A stretch of DNA of 64,000 nucleotides from Labrenzia sp. PHM005 (GCF_006517275.1 NZ_CP041191.1:1296501-1360500); one strand, 5' to 3'; counted from the stretch's first letter, positions 35,815 through 45,140 are shown. The notes: generated by a model from the sequence alone, not told the origin. Program-made: numbers and translations.

Positions 35815-36957
35815 ATGGCCCAGTTTGAAAACCGCTTGCGCGCTCTTCGGCACGAGCTTCACCAAAACCCTGAACTGGGGTTTCAGGAAGACTGGACCAA
35901 AGCTCGTATTGCGCAACATTTGCGCGGTCTCGGTATTGAAACGCACGAAGGCGTCGGTGTTGTTGGGGTTCTGCGCGCAGGTAAGGGAAATAAGGCGATC
36001 GGCCTTCGGGCAGATTTTGATGCTCTGCCTATCACAGAGGCAAACACTTTTGCGCACCGGTCGCTGAATGACGGTGTGATGCACGCTTGCGGCCACGACG
36101 GTCATACAGCCATGCTCCTGGGAGCCGCGGAACTGCTTGCAAAAGCCCAAGATTTTGACGGTACGGTCGTACTCCTTTTTCAGCCGAATGAAGAACATGG
36201 CCTCGGGGCCAAGGCGATGATTGACGAAGGCGTCCTGACCCGGTTTCCGATAGAGGAAGTTTATGGGGCTCACAATCTGCCAGGAGAACCGGTGGGCCGT
36301 ATTTCAACCCGGCCCGGTTTTATCTGTGCCAGCGAGAGCCTTTTTGAGATCGAAATCAGGGGAACAGGCGGACACGCTTCCATGCCTCAGGCCGGCCGGG
36401 AGACCTTGACGCCGGGTGCGGAGTTGGTTCTTGCACTGCAAACCATTGTTTCGCGCAAACTGCCGCCATCATCGGGCGCTGTCGTGTCGGTGACAGAGTT
36501 TATCAGCGATGGGCAGCGCAATGTCCTGCCTGGACATACACGGATCAAAGGTGAGGTACGGGCACGGTCATCGGATGACCGCAGCCAGGCAGAATATCAC
36601 CTGCGCCAGATAGCCGCCGGCATTGGGACAAGCCACGAAGTCGACATCTCTGTTGAATTTCGAACGGAGTTCATTGAAGCAGTCAATGACGATGATGTGG
36701 CCACCAGGGTTGCTGAAGTGGCCCGGTCATTGGGATTGGAAACGGACGGCAACCGGCCGCCAATGAGCTTTTCTGAGGACTTTGCTTATTTCGCTGATGC
36801 CGTGCCGGGATGTTTTCTTTTGATGGGCAACGGCACAGAAGGGGCGCATGGACGGCCGCTTCACTCAGCGGATTATGACTTTAATGATGACCTGCTCCCC
36901 ATCGGAGCAAGTTTTTGGGCAGAACTGGTGCGCCGGCGCCTGCCACTCAACGGTTGA
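35815..36957 (+). CDS. M20 family amidohydrolase (hippurate hydrolase-like)
   Basis: A 380-residue M20D-type metallohydrolase that removes N-acyl groups from amino acids. It has HACGHDGHTAMLLGAA (metal ligands Cys92 and His94) with FQPNEEHGLGAKAMIDEG for the catalytic Glu pair, and SEDFAYFA in the last third. A start at 35794 would add 7 residues. It is followed by the ammonia-lyase gene 13 bases later; the two probably release and break down an acylated diamino acid, which is inference. Confidence 0.9.
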   Translation: MAQFENRLRALRHELHQNPELGFQEDWTKARIAQHLRGLGIETHEGVGVVGVLRAGKGNKAIGLRADFDALPITEANTFAHRSLNDGVMHACGHDGHTAMLLGAAELLAKAQDFDGTVVLLFQPNEEHGLGAKAMIDEGVLTRFPIEEVYGAHNLPGEPVGRISTRPGFICASESLFEIEIRGTGGHASMPQAGRETLTPGAELVLALQTIVSRKLPPSSGAVVSVTEFISDGQRNVLPGHTRIKGEVRARSSDDRSQAEYHLRQIAAGIGTSHEVDISVEFRTEFIEAVNDDDVATRVAEVARSLGLETDGNRPPMSFSEDFAYFADAVPGCFLLMGNGTEGAHGRPLHSADYDFNDDLLPIGASFWAELVRRRLPLNG

Positions 36958-36970
36958 CCGGAGATTATGG

Positions 36971-38140
36971 ATGACCAACGTGATCTTACACCGTTCCGGA
37001 AAACCGTCCTTCGGTCCAGCTGCTGAAACCGTGCTCACCAGAGATGCCTATTCAGTCGCTTCTGAAGAAATTATTCGGTGGCAGGGATATCAGCCGACAC
37101 CCCTCCATTCCTTGCCAGCATTGGCAAACGATCTTGGCCTGGAAGCCGTCTACTACAAGGACGAAGGACCCAGGTTCGGTTTGGGCAGTTTCAAGGCTCT
37201 TGGCGGTGCCTATGCTGCACTTCGGGTTTTGCAGCGGGAAGTGGCGCGCCGGACAGGAAAGGATGTTTCCCTGGTGGACATCCGGGAAGGACGCTGGTCA
37301 GAAGAAGTCGCTCACATCACATTGGCTTCCGCGACGGATGGGAACCATGGCCGATCACTCGCTTGGGGGTGCCAGAGGTTTGGCGCGCCTTGCCGTATCT
37401 ATATCCACGCCGAGGTCAGCGAAGGCCGGGCTCAATCCATGCGTGAGTTGGGCGCCGAAGTGATCCGGATTGAAGGCGATTATGATGAGTCCGTGGAATT
37501 GTGCCGCAAAGAAGCTGACGAAAACGGCTGGTTCGTTGTCTCAGATACATCTTGGCCTGGCTATACGGATCCGCCAAACGATGTAATGTCCGGCTATGGT
37601 GTGATGGTCAATGAGATCGTCGAGGCGCTGAAAGACCCCCCAACCCATGTATTTTTGCAGGGCGGCGTTGGCGGTCTTGCGGGCTCGGTCGCCGCAAGAT
37701 TGCGCCAGCACTATGGGTCAGAAACACCTCGTGTTTGTGTTGTCGAGCCTAATCTGGCGGCCTGCTTGTATGAAAGTGCCGGTCAAGGAAAGCCGACCTC
37801 GGTAGACCTTCATGAGGAGACTGTTATGGCCGGCCTGTCATGCGGTGTTCCATCGCCCATGGCGTGGGAAATTCTTTGGAGCGAAGCCTCCGATTTTGTG
37901 GTGATCGATGATGCCCTTGTGGCTCCGGCAATGCGCCGGTTGGCACGTCCGGCATCGGGAGACCCGGTCATTGAGGCAGGTGAGAGCGGTGTTGCCGGCC
38001 TGGCTGCGATACTGGCTGCGCGCGACGAAGTTGATGTCTGGCAGCGCCTTGGGTTGAATGCCCGGTCACGAGTGCTTCTCATTGGTTCAGAAGGTGTGAC
38101 GGACGAGGAGATCTACACGAAGATCATGGCAGGCGCGTGA
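36971..38140 (+). CDS. dpaL: Diaminopropionate ammonia-lyase
   Basis: A 389-residue fold-type II PLP enzyme that splits 2,3-diaminopropionate to pyruvate and two ammonia. The PLP lysine is Lys75 in FGLGSFKALGGAY, preceded by KDEGPRFGLGS, the DAPAL signature. Also seen are ATDGNHGRSLAWG and the glycine-rich phosphate loop GGVGGLAGSVAA. ATG 36971 follows GGAG at a proper distance; an upstream frame start at 36848 lies inside the M20 gene. Family length is about 400. Confidence 0.93.
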   Translation: MTNVILHRSGKPSFGPAAETVLTRDAYSVASEEIIRWQGYQPTPLHSLPALANDLGLEAVYYKDEGPRFGLGSFKALGGAYAALRVLQREVARRTGKDVSLVDIREGRWSEEVAHITLASATDGNHGRSLAWGCQRFGAPCRIYIHAEVSEGRAQSMRELGAEVIRIEGDYDESVELCRKEADENGWFVVSDTSWPGYTDPPNDVMSGYGVMVNEIVEALKDPPTHVFLQGGVGGLAGSVAARLRQHYGSETPRVCVVEPNLAACLYESAGQGKPTSVDLHEETVMAGLSCGVPSPMAWEILWSEASDFVVIDDALVAPAMRRLARPASGDPVIEAGESGVAGLAAILAARDEVDVWQRLGLNARSRVLLIGSEGVTDEEIYTKIMAGA

Positions 38141-38226
38141 TTGGTTGCAGCTAATGGCGCAAGAGGCTCTGGATGACGCCTTGTGAGCTACCCAAAACGC
38201 AGCGCTCCATCTCGGGGGGCATGACC

Positions 38227-39399
38227 TTAAGTTTTAAGAACCTCACGATAGACATCCAATGTCTTGGCGCACATGGTTTCGACCGTGAAGTTCTCACTGG
38301 CGTGGACAAGTCCCCGGCCGGTCAGCGCCAATCGGTCTTCCGGCGTTTGATCAAGGGTGGTTTGGATGGCAGCAGCCAGCGCGTCGCTATCCCCCGGCGG
38401 AACCCGCCAGCCGGTCCGTTCTTTTTCTGTGACATCTGGTGGTGCCAGAACCGTTTCCGGGACAGCGCCGAGGTCTGAGACGATCACCGGAACGCGTGCG
38501 GCTTGCGCTTCCACGGCCGCGCGGCCAAAAGCCTCCGGTTCTATCGAGGCAACCACAGATACATCAGCCAGCGCCATGGCAGCTGGCACATCGGCGCAAT
38601 GCCCGACCAGCCGGACTTGATCCTGCAGGTTCCAATCGGCAATCAGCTTTTTGAGCTCTGCCACATAACTCTCCCGGCCCTGAGCATCGCCCGCCAAAAT
38701 CGCAATTGGCGCGGAGTTGCCGCTCGCCTTAAGCGCGCCCATCGCTTCGATCAGCACCTTTTGGCCTTTCCAATAAGTCAATCGAGCCATGTTCAGGACA
38801 ATTGGCCGTCCGGTCGGCACGCCCCAACTGTCTTTCAAGGCTTGGCGGCGCAGGGCGCTGACGTTTTCTGGCGCAAGGCCTTTCAAGTCAGAGCCCCTGT
38901 GGATCACCGTGATCCGGTCGCGGGCGAATGGGTGGCGTTCCGTGATCAGATTGGCGATGTAGTTGGAATTGGCAATCACCGCATCGCCACGGGCCATGAT
39001 CGAATTGTAGAGACCCTTGACGATGTTCGTTTGATTGTAACTGCCGTGATACGTGGTCACAAAGGGGATGTGGGTGCGCCGCGCGGCAAACAGTGAAGAC
39101 CAGGCTGGGGCCCGGCTGCGGGCATGAATGATGTCGACATTCTGCTCTTTGATCAGACCAGCGAGCAGCCCGGCGTTTTTCCAGAGGGTCACCGGGTTTT
39201 TCGATTTCACCGGAAGCGTGAAATGAACGGCGCCAACATCTTCCAGATCCCGCACCATTTGTCCGCCTTGACTGGCAACGAGAGCTTTGCCTCCAGCGTC
39301 CACAAGCGCGCGGGCAATGTCGACGGTTGTGCGTTCTGCGCCGCCCGAGTTGAGGTCAGGGATCACTTGCAGGACGGTTGGGGCGGCAGACGAGGACAC
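38227..39399 (-). CDS. Glycosyltransferase family 4
   Basis: A 390-residue GT-B glycosyltransferase of the family 4 group. It shows the N-terminal DLNSGGAERTTVDIA segment, HARSRAPAW, and the GT4 nucleotide-sugar site EPEAFGRAAVEAQA (E-x7-E) near residue 285. It probably acts in surface polysaccharide or lipopolysaccharide core synthesis. It starts at GTG and stands apart from other sugar genes, so the acceptor cannot be inferred. Confidence 0.88.
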   Translation of the reverse strand: MSSSAAPTVLQVIPDLNSGGAERTTVDIARALVDAGGKALVASQGGQMVRDLEDVGAVHFTLPVKSKNPVTLWKNAGLLAGLIKEQNVDIIHARSRAPAWSSLFAARRTHIPFVTTYHGSYNQTNIVKGLYNSIMARGDAVIANSNYIANLITERHPFARDRITVIHRGSDLKGLAPENVSALRRQALKDSWGVPTGRPIVLNMARLTYWKGQKVLIEAMGALKASGNSAPIAILAGDAQGRESYVAELKKLIADWNLQDQVRLVGHCADVPAAMALADVSVVASIEPEAFGRAAVEAQAARVPVIVSDLGAVPETVLAPPDVTEKERTGWRVPPGDSDALAAAIQTTLDQTPEDRLALTGRGLVHASENFTVETMCAKTLDVYREVLKT

Positions 39400-39483
39400 C
39401 AGAGGGACTCCGGACAGGCTTTCAAATGACGGGAAGCTGTGTCAAAGGACAGCAGCAAGAGAAATCAGAACAAGAGCCATAAT

Positions 39484-40257
39484 ATGGGGACGCAGGAACC
39501 GCAATTCATTGAAGCGGGAAAAAAGGGCTGCACGCGGAAAATCGCCGTTTTGAAAGATGCTGGCCATCAGCCGGGCCTGATGTGGCTCTCTGGTTTCAAA
39601 TCGGACATGACTGGGACCAAGGCCGAGGAGCTTTCGAAGTTTGCCAGAACCCGCGGGCAGGAAGCGGTGCGGTTCGATTACTCCGGGCATGGGCGATCAG
39701 ACGGCCGTTTTGAAGACGTCTGTGTCTCTGACTGGTTGGAAGAAGCCGAAGCGGTCTTCGACACCTGCCTGGATGGAGACACAATACTGGTCGGCTCATC
39801 GATGGGCGGTTGGATCGCTCTATTGTTGGCGCTCGCCCGCAAAGACACAAACCGGATCAAGGGCCTGGTGCTGATCGCGCCAGCTGTCGATTTCACCGAA
39901 GAGCTGATGTGGAAACAAAGGTTCTCCGATGAGGTCCGGGATACGATCTTGAAAGAGGGGCGCTGGGAGCAACCGTCAGAGTACAGCGACGATCCCTATG
40001 TCATCACTGCCAAACTGATCGAAGATGGCCGAGAGCATTTGCTCTTTGGCCAATCTCTTCATATCGGTGCGCCCATCACGATCCTGCAAGGGGTGCTGGA
40101 CCCGGATGTCCCGCTGTCCCATGCCGAACGGCTGGTCGAAGCTCTGCCGCAGGACGATGTCACATTTTCTGTTGTGCCAGATGGCGATCATCGCCTCTCC
40201 CGGCCACAGGATATCGATCTGCTGCTTCGATCCGTTGCCAATATGTTGGATCAATAG
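39484..40257 (+). CDS. Alpha/beta hydrolase
   Basis: A 257-residue hydrolase with nucleophile elbow GSSMGGW, an aspartate in GVLDPDVPL and a histidine in DGDHRLSRP. The FDYSGHGRSDG segment is typical of the family. The substrate cannot be read. The frame also permits a GTG start at 39439 (272 residues); ATG 39484 has AAGAG upstream. It converges on alkA. Confidence 0.82.
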   Translation: MGTQEPQFIEAGKKGCTRKIAVLKDAGHQPGLMWLSGFKSDMTGTKAEELSKFARTRGQEAVRFDYSGHGRSDGRFEDVCVSDWLEEAEAVFDTCLDGDTILVGSSMGGWIALLLALARKDTNRIKGLVLIAPAVDFTEELMWKQRFSDEVRDTILKEGRWEQPSEYSDDPYVITAKLIEDGREHLLFGQSLHIGAPITILQGVLDPDVPLSHAERLVEALPQDDVTFSVVPDGDHRLSRPQDIDLLLRSVANMLDQ

Positions 40258-40262
40258 GGCTC

Positions 40263-40904
40263 TTAGACTGGCAGTGTTTCCTTGCCTTGTTTTTGAATCC
40301 GGTACCAAGCCCAAAAGAGGCGTGCGGCAACGGCCCGGTTTGGCGCCCAGTTTGAGGCGATCTTGTCGAGTGTTTTTGGATCCGGTTTTTCGCCCAACTC
40401 CAACGCACCGCTAACTGCGATTTGAAGGGCCAGGTCACCGCTCGGGAAAATGTCGGGGTGACCGGCGCAAAACAGCAAAAAGATATCGGCTGTCCAGCGC
40501 CCGATCCCTTTGATTTCGCAAAGTCTGCTGTGGGCCTCCTCGGGAGGTGCTGTGGCAAGGTTTTTTAAATCCAATCCGCTGGCACACGCGCTGCTGACAG
40601 CCCTCAAAGTCCGGATTTTGGGCCGTGACAGGCCTACGCCGGCAAGGTCTTCGTCCGAAAACTCAGACAGCTGATCAGCAGTCAGCGGGCTTACCAGGCT
40701 TTGGAGCCGGGCAAAGATTGCGCTGGCGCTGGCAACAGAGACCTGTTGCCCGGTGATGATCTGCGCCAGACCTTCAAAATCGGCGGCGCGGCGCCGGAGC
40801 GGCAACGGCCCCGCCAATTCCGCGATCGGTTGCAAGCGCGGATCGGTATCCAGAAGCTGTGCAAGTCCGCGGTTCAGGTCATCTTCTGTGTGAATTGGCA
40901 TCAT
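40263..40904 (-). CDS. alkA: DNA-3-methyladenine glycosylase II (AlkA-like)
   Basis: A 213-residue HhH-GPD glycosylase. The helix-hairpin-helix is EIKGIGRWTADIFLLF and the catalytic aspartate is in FPSGDLALQ. It lacks the extra N-terminal domain of E. coli AlkA (282 residues), as do many short bacterial members. It removes alkylated bases. It starts 104 bases from gluQ in the divergent direction. Confidence 0.9.
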   Translation of the reverse strand: MMPIHTEDDLNRGLAQLLDTDPRLQPIAELAGPLPLRRRAADFEGLAQIITGQQVSVASASAIFARLQSLVSPLTADQLSEFSDEDLAGVGLSRPKIRTLRAVSSACASGLDLKNLATAPPEEAHSRLCEIKGIGRWTADIFLLFCAGHPDIFPSGDLALQIAVSGALELGEKPDPKTLDKIASNWAPNRAVAARLFWAWYRIQKQGKETLPV

Positions 40905-41008
40905 GTCGGAAAATCGTGACCGTCCAGTCTTGCGCGCAGATGCGGGAGTGATAGGAACGATTAGCCGTAAAAGACTAGCAGCCCCTAATCAACCGTCCTC
41001 AATCCTTC

Positions 41009-41893
41009 ATGACCGAGCCCGTTTTCCGTTTCGCCCCCTCACCGAATGGGCATTTGCATCTCGGCCATGCTCTGTCGGCGCTGCTCAATGCCCGGGCTGC
41101 AGTGGCACTTCAAGGACGGTTTTTGGTGCGGGTAGAGGATATCGACCAGACCCGCTGCACGCCCGACCTTGAGCGCGACATGTTTGAGGATCTGGAATGG
41201 CTGGGTGTCCCGCTCGATGAGCCGGTTTTGCGGCAGTCCGGGTCCTTCCCATTGTACCGGAACGCTCTGGAGCGGCTTCAGGATCTAGGAGTTGTTTATC
41301 CCGCATATTTAACCCGCGCTGAGATCAAACGATTTGTCGCTGACTATGAGAAGGACGGCGCTGTCTGGCCGCGGGATCCGGATGGGGCTCCGCTGTATCC
41401 AGGAGAGGATGCGGTTCTAAGCCCCAAAGAGCAGCAGGATCGGGCGCAAAGCGATGGCGCCTTTGCCTTGCGGCTGAATATGAAAGCGGCCCTTGCGCGG
41501 ATTGAAGTCCCTCTCACGTGGCAGGAGTACGGCGCAGAAGGGTCAGCGCTTTTTCGTTCGCCGAAGACGGTTCCAGTCGATGCACTTGCCTGGGGAGATG
41601 TTGTTCTCGCCCGCAAAGATACACCGACCAGTTATCACTTATCCGTTGTTGTCGACGATGCGCGGCAGGGAATTACTGATGTGCTTCGAGGCCAGGATCT
41701 ATACGCGGCAACCAGCGTGCACCGGGTCCTGCAAAGCCTTTTGGGGCTGCCGGAGCCGCGTTACCGCCATCACAGGCTGATCCTTGGTGAGGATGGCCGA
41801 AAGCTCTCCAAATCCAATCAAGACACCAGCCTGCGCTCCTTGCGGGAAGCAGGTATCTCCCATGCAGAATTACGCCGCCGGATCGGGCTTTAG
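41009..41893 (+). CDS. gluQ: Glutamyl-Q tRNA(Asp) synthetase
   Basis: A 294-residue GluQRS that attaches glutamate to the queuosine of tRNA(Asp). It has the class I HIGH-like HLHLGHALSA, RVEDIDQTRC and the KLSKS motif (GRKLSKSNQD), and it lacks the anticodon-binding domain of GluRS. The zinc-ligand cysteines of E. coli YadB are absent: the region reads YPAYLTRAEIKRF, so this copy probably has no zinc site. Confidence 0.93.
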   Translation: MTEPVFRFAPSPNGHLHLGHALSALLNARAAVALQGRFLVRVEDIDQTRCTPDLERDMFEDLEWLGVPLDEPVLRQSGSFPLYRNALERLQDLGVVYPAYLTRAEIKRFVADYEKDGAVWPRDPDGAPLYPGEDAVLSPKEQQDRAQSDGAFALRLNMKAALARIEVPLTWQEYGAEGSALFRSPKTVPVDALAWGDVVLARKDTPTSYHLSVVVDDARQGITDVLRGQDLYAATSVHRVLQSLLGLPEPRYRHHRLILGEDGRKLSKSNQDTSLRSLREAGISHAELRRRIGL

Positions 41894-41926
41894 GGCTGCC
41901 GGACCTAATTCGATTCATGTGATGCT

Positions 41927-42886
41927 CTAAAGCATATACTCCAGGAACCAGATCCACAGACTGGTTGTCAGCACCGCCAGACCAGTTGTGACCGTAATTG
42001 CGTTGGCGGACATGGCATGACCTGTGCCGTATTTATTGGCAAAGACGTACGCGTTGATTCCGGTCGGGCAGGCTGCCGTCAATGTTGCGACCGCGACCCA
42101 GAGCGGCGGTAAGGCAAACACATATTGAGCCAATGTGAAAACAATGGCCGGCATGATGAAGATCTTGATCGCTGACAGCATCAATCCTGGCAGAATATTG
42201 CCGCGCATACCGTATTGAACCAGGCTCATGCCCAACGAGATCAGTGCTAGAGGCAGTGCCGTTGCGCCGATCCGGTTCAAAAGGTCGCTTGCAAGCCCCG
42301 GCAGCTCCAGGCCTGTCATCCGCCATAAGAACGCTGCGATAATTGTGATGACCAGCGGATTACGGATCAGACTTGCCGCCGCGCGCTTGATCAAGGTGCT
42401 GACGGGTGGGCTGTCACCGCCGCTGTCATGAGCTGCTGCCCGTTCCATGACGATCGCCATGGCGACCGTCATGACAGCCAGGTGAATGGAGACAATCAGA
42501 AGGAGCGGTACGAGGCCCTCATCGCCATAAACAGCGGCAATCAAGGGCATGCCAACCAGAATTGTGTTTGCAAAGGCTGACGAAATCGCGCCAATCGCTC
42601 CAGCCCGTGCGTCGCGGCCGAATCCCCTGCGGATCACCAGCGTTCCCAGGATCCAGACACCGGCCACACCCAAAAAATAACTCGCCCACAGGTCCAGTGG
42701 CAAACCGTCCGATAGATCCGCGGTTGTTAAGGTGCGGAATATCAATAATGGAATTGCAACAACATAAATAAATTCCCCCAGAGCAGTGCCAACGGTTTGG
42801 TTTAGAATCTTGGCTTTGGCCAAAACATATCCAAAACCAATCAGTAAGAAGACAGGGGCAACGATGGTCAGAGTCTGGAAAAACAT
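41927..42886 (-). CDS. AEC family transporter (auxin efflux carrier type)
   Basis: A 319-residue membrane protein with about ten hydrophobic segments. The N-terminal FFQTLTIVAPVFLLIGFGY is typical of the AEC family. I chose ATG 42886 because family members begin here; a GTG at 42922 adds 12 residues. AEC proteins export or import organic acids and other small metabolites. The substrate is unknown. The divergent gene is a histidine kinase hybrid. Confidence 0.88.
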   Translation of the reverse strand: MFFQTLTIVAPVFLLIGFGYVLAKAKILNQTVGTALGEFIYVVAIPLLIFRTLTTADLSDGLPLDLWASYFLGVAGVWILGTLVIRRGFGRDARAGAIGAISSAFANTILVGMPLIAAVYGDEGLVPLLLIVSIHLAVMTVAMAIVMERAAAHDSGGDSPPVSTLIKRAAASLIRNPLVITIIAAFLWRMTGLELPGLASDLLNRIGATALPLALISLGMSLVQYGMRGNILPGLMLSAIKIFIMPAIVFTLAQYVFALPPLWVAVATLTAACPTGINAYVFANKYGTGHAMSANAITVTTGLAVLTTSLWIWFLEYML

Positions 42887-43019
42887 GTCATTGTGAAGGC
42901 TGGAGGGCGTCAGGATGGACACCAGGTGGCGGGCAAGGTAAGCACACTTGTCATACTGGTGTGCTGAGGCTGGTCACGCAAGCCTCGAAAGCTGCCGTCT
43001 CAACATAAGGTCACGCAGA

Positions 43020-44201
43020 ATGGCAGAGCACGATGAGGACAATGTCAATCTTGCCCTCTTGGCGCATGACTTGCGAACCCCACTCGGTGCGATGCGCTTG
43101 GCTGCAGAACTCATTGGGAATGGTCCCTTAAATGAGACGCAAAAGGACCAGCTCAATACTTTGCTGAAGGCGGTCGACGCTCTTGACCAAATGACCGGTG
43201 AGTTGATCGTTCAGGCAGAGCCTGATCAACACACCAAAGACAAAGCTGTCCCAATTTCATCTGTTGTCTGTGAATGCGCCGATCTTTTCCGAATGGCGGC
43301 GGCAAGCAAAGGTTTGAAACTAAAAATCAGGCTTCAGGAGCCAGCCGCGAACGCTTTGACTTTGCATAGCGGGCCACTGCGCCGCGCAATCTCTGCACTG
43401 TTGGACAATGCAATCAAGTATACGGACGCAGGCCGGGTGACTGTCGAACTGGTTTCGTGTCCGGAACCTGCAAACACAAAAAAGATCTCCGCAAAAAAGC
43501 AGAATGGGGGAGCGAGTTCCTTTTGGGTCAGTATTGCAATTGCCGATACCGGACCGGGAATTGATCCAAAGGAACGGGCGAACGTGTTTCAGCCCTTCGT
43601 TCGCGGAAAAGAAGTGTCCGGTCAAGCGTCTGGGTCGGGTCTAGGGCTTTGGGGAACAATGCAAACGGTCCGGGAAATGAACGGAGCACTTTCCTTGAGC
43701 ACCCCGGCAAACGGCGGTTGCCGGTTCGATATTCAAATCCCTGTTGATTACCCGCCAGCTGCGATGGTTGACGGCGAAGACCTGGTTTCTTCTGCCGGGG
43801 ACGAAGAAATTGTTTTGCCGGAACACGTCCTTATTGTGGACGATAATGACACGAATTGCCGTCTCTTGGCGGCGCTTTTGGAGTGTTATGGAGTGTCTTC
43901 TGACATTGCGAACTCAGGTGAGCAAGCAATCAGTTGCGTCGATGACACGGACTATGATGCGGTGCTGCTGGATCTTAACATGCCCGGCATGAGCGGTGTT
44001 GAAACGGCTCAAGCACTGCAGGCCATGCGGCCGGCGCAGGAATTACCTCTCATTGCGGTAACCGCAGCCATGGAAGCCTTTGGGGACAAGCGTTTGCGCG
44101 AGGCCGGTTTTCTAGAAGTTTTGGCCAAACCACTTTCTCCATCAGCCCTTCATGAAGCTTTGGTTCAGGCTCGGCGGAGCAAAAACGTCTTTTGGATCTG
44201 A
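43020..44201 (+). CDS. Soluble hybrid histidine kinase/response regulator
   Basis: A 393-residue cytosolic protein. A HisKA-type H-box (LLAHDLRTPLGAM, His16) is followed by the N-box DNAIKYT, G1 DTGPGID and G2 GSGLGLWG, and then a C-terminal receiver domain with the phosphoacceptor in LLDLNMPGMSG and the lysine in LAKPLSPS. There is no sensor or membrane segment. It is an orphan with no partner regulator nearby. The start is ATG 43020, with AAGG upstream. The G-box spacing is normal, so kinase activity is likely. Confidence 0.88.
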   Translation: MAEHDEDNVNLALLAHDLRTPLGAMRLAAELIGNGPLNETQKDQLNTLLKAVDALDQMTGELIVQAEPDQHTKDKAVPISSVVCECADLFRMAAASKGLKLKIRLQEPAANALTLHSGPLRRAISALLDNAIKYTDAGRVTVELVSCPEPANTKKISAKKQNGGASSFWVSIAIADTGPGIDPKERANVFQPFVRGKEVSGQASGSGLGLWGTMQTVREMNGALSLSTPANGGCRFDIQIPVDYPPAAMVDGEDLVSSAGDEEIVLPEHVLIVDDNDTNCRLLAALLECYGVSSDIANSGEQAISCVDDTDYDAVLLDLNMPGMSGVETAQALQAMRPAQELPLIAVTAAMEAFGDKRLREAGFLEVLAKPLSPSALHEALVQARRSKNVFWI

Positions 44202-44235
44202 GGCCTAACCTTTGGGGCACTAGTAGATCGAATTC

Positions 44236-44278
44236 GACATTTGAATCCCGTTTGCGGATGGGCTCTTTTTCAAATGTC
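44236..44278. repeat. Inverted repeat 1 with gacatttgaa core
   Basis: Perfect 10-bp arms gacatttgaa (44236-44245) and ttcaaatgtc (44269-44278) with a 23-base spacer, in the gap between two convergent genes. No T tract follows on either strand. It is one of two adjacent palindromes sharing the acatttg core. Confidence 0.6.
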
Positions 44279-44329
44279 AAATTCAAAAGATCCTCTAGAA
44301 ACAAAGGCTTGGATAGTGGTTTTAAGACT

Positions 44330-44374
44330 CCGACATTTGCAAAATGAGTGTGCGTCACGGGGTGCAAATGTTGG
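44330..44374. repeat. Inverted repeat 2 sharing the acatttg core
   Basis: Arms ccgacatttgca (44330-44341) and tgcaaatgttgg (44363-44374) pair over 12 bases with one G-T wobble, around a 21-base spacer. It lies 51 bases from repeat 1 and 18 bases before the end of the isomerase gene. Function is unknown. Confidence 0.55.
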
Positions 44375-44392
44375 AGCAAAACCACGAACGCA

Positions 44393-45052
44393 TCAGTCTT
44401 CGGCAAAACTGGCCGCCAGCTCGAGTGCATCTTCCAAACGGTCATTGCCCCAAAAGAGTTCTCCATTTGGCAGAAAAAAACTTGGCGCGCCAAAAATACC
44501 TTTGTCTTCTGCTTCGCTGACGGCTGCCCGTAACTTGTCTTTGATCTCGGCCGAGTGCGCTGCTTCAAGGATCTGTTTTGCCGGTGCGCCGGCTTCCAGA
44601 AGGAGCCCGGCGAGAAATGCTACATCGGAAATGTCTTCGCCGGTTCCAAAACCGGCAATGAAAACGGCGCGGGTAAAATCCCCGATCCATGGCTGTGTCC
44701 GGCCTGCAAGGGCGATGCGGGCGGCTAGAAGTCCTGACTGCGGAAACGGTTCGGGCCTCACAAGGGGCAGGTGGTATCGCTCGCATTGGCGTTCCATATC
44801 CCGCCACATATAGCGGCCCTTGGCCGGGTTGAGGTTAAACGGCGAAGTGTCCCAACCCTGCTTCTTGAAGATCGGACCAAGCAGGAATGGTCGCCAGGAC
44901 ACGGTCACACCGCAGTCGCGTGCGAGTGTTTCGATCCGCATGGCCGAAAGATAGCTATAGGTGGATCCAAACTCGAACCAGAACTCCAGGACAGGCTGTT
45001 TGGCCGCTGGCAGTGGAATAACATTGGAGGGGGCGTCAGGTGTCTCTTGCAT
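44393..45052 (-). CDS. 2-hydroxychromene-2-carboxylate isomerase family protein
   Basis: A 219-residue DsbA-like/GST-kappa fold protein. The N-terminal FWFEFGSTYSYLSAMR with the catalytic serine in STYSY, RPFLLGPIFKKQGW and the C-terminal IFGAPSFFLPNGELFWGNDRL are the marks of the family. The reference enzyme interconverts hydroxychromene carboxylate and hydroxybenzylidenepyruvate in naphthalene breakdown; here no such pathway is adjacent, so the role is open. Confidence 0.88.
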   Translation of the reverse strand: MQETPDAPSNVIPLPAAKQPVLEFWFEFGSTYSYLSAMRIETLARDCGVTVSWRPFLLGPIFKKQGWDTSPFNLNPAKGRYMWRDMERQCERYHLPLVRPEPFPQSGLLAARIALAGRTQPWIGDFTRAVFIAGFGTGEDISDVAFLAGLLLEAGAPAKQILEAAHSAEIKDKLRAAVSEAEDKGIFGAPSFFLPNGELFWGNDRLEDALELAASFAED

Positions 45053-45140
45053 TGTGGCTGATCGGTTTCGATAGATGTGCCGGTTAAGAATCCGGCAGGA
45101 AGGGATTGGACGGGCAGCAGGGATGCGCTAAAGAGCGGCC

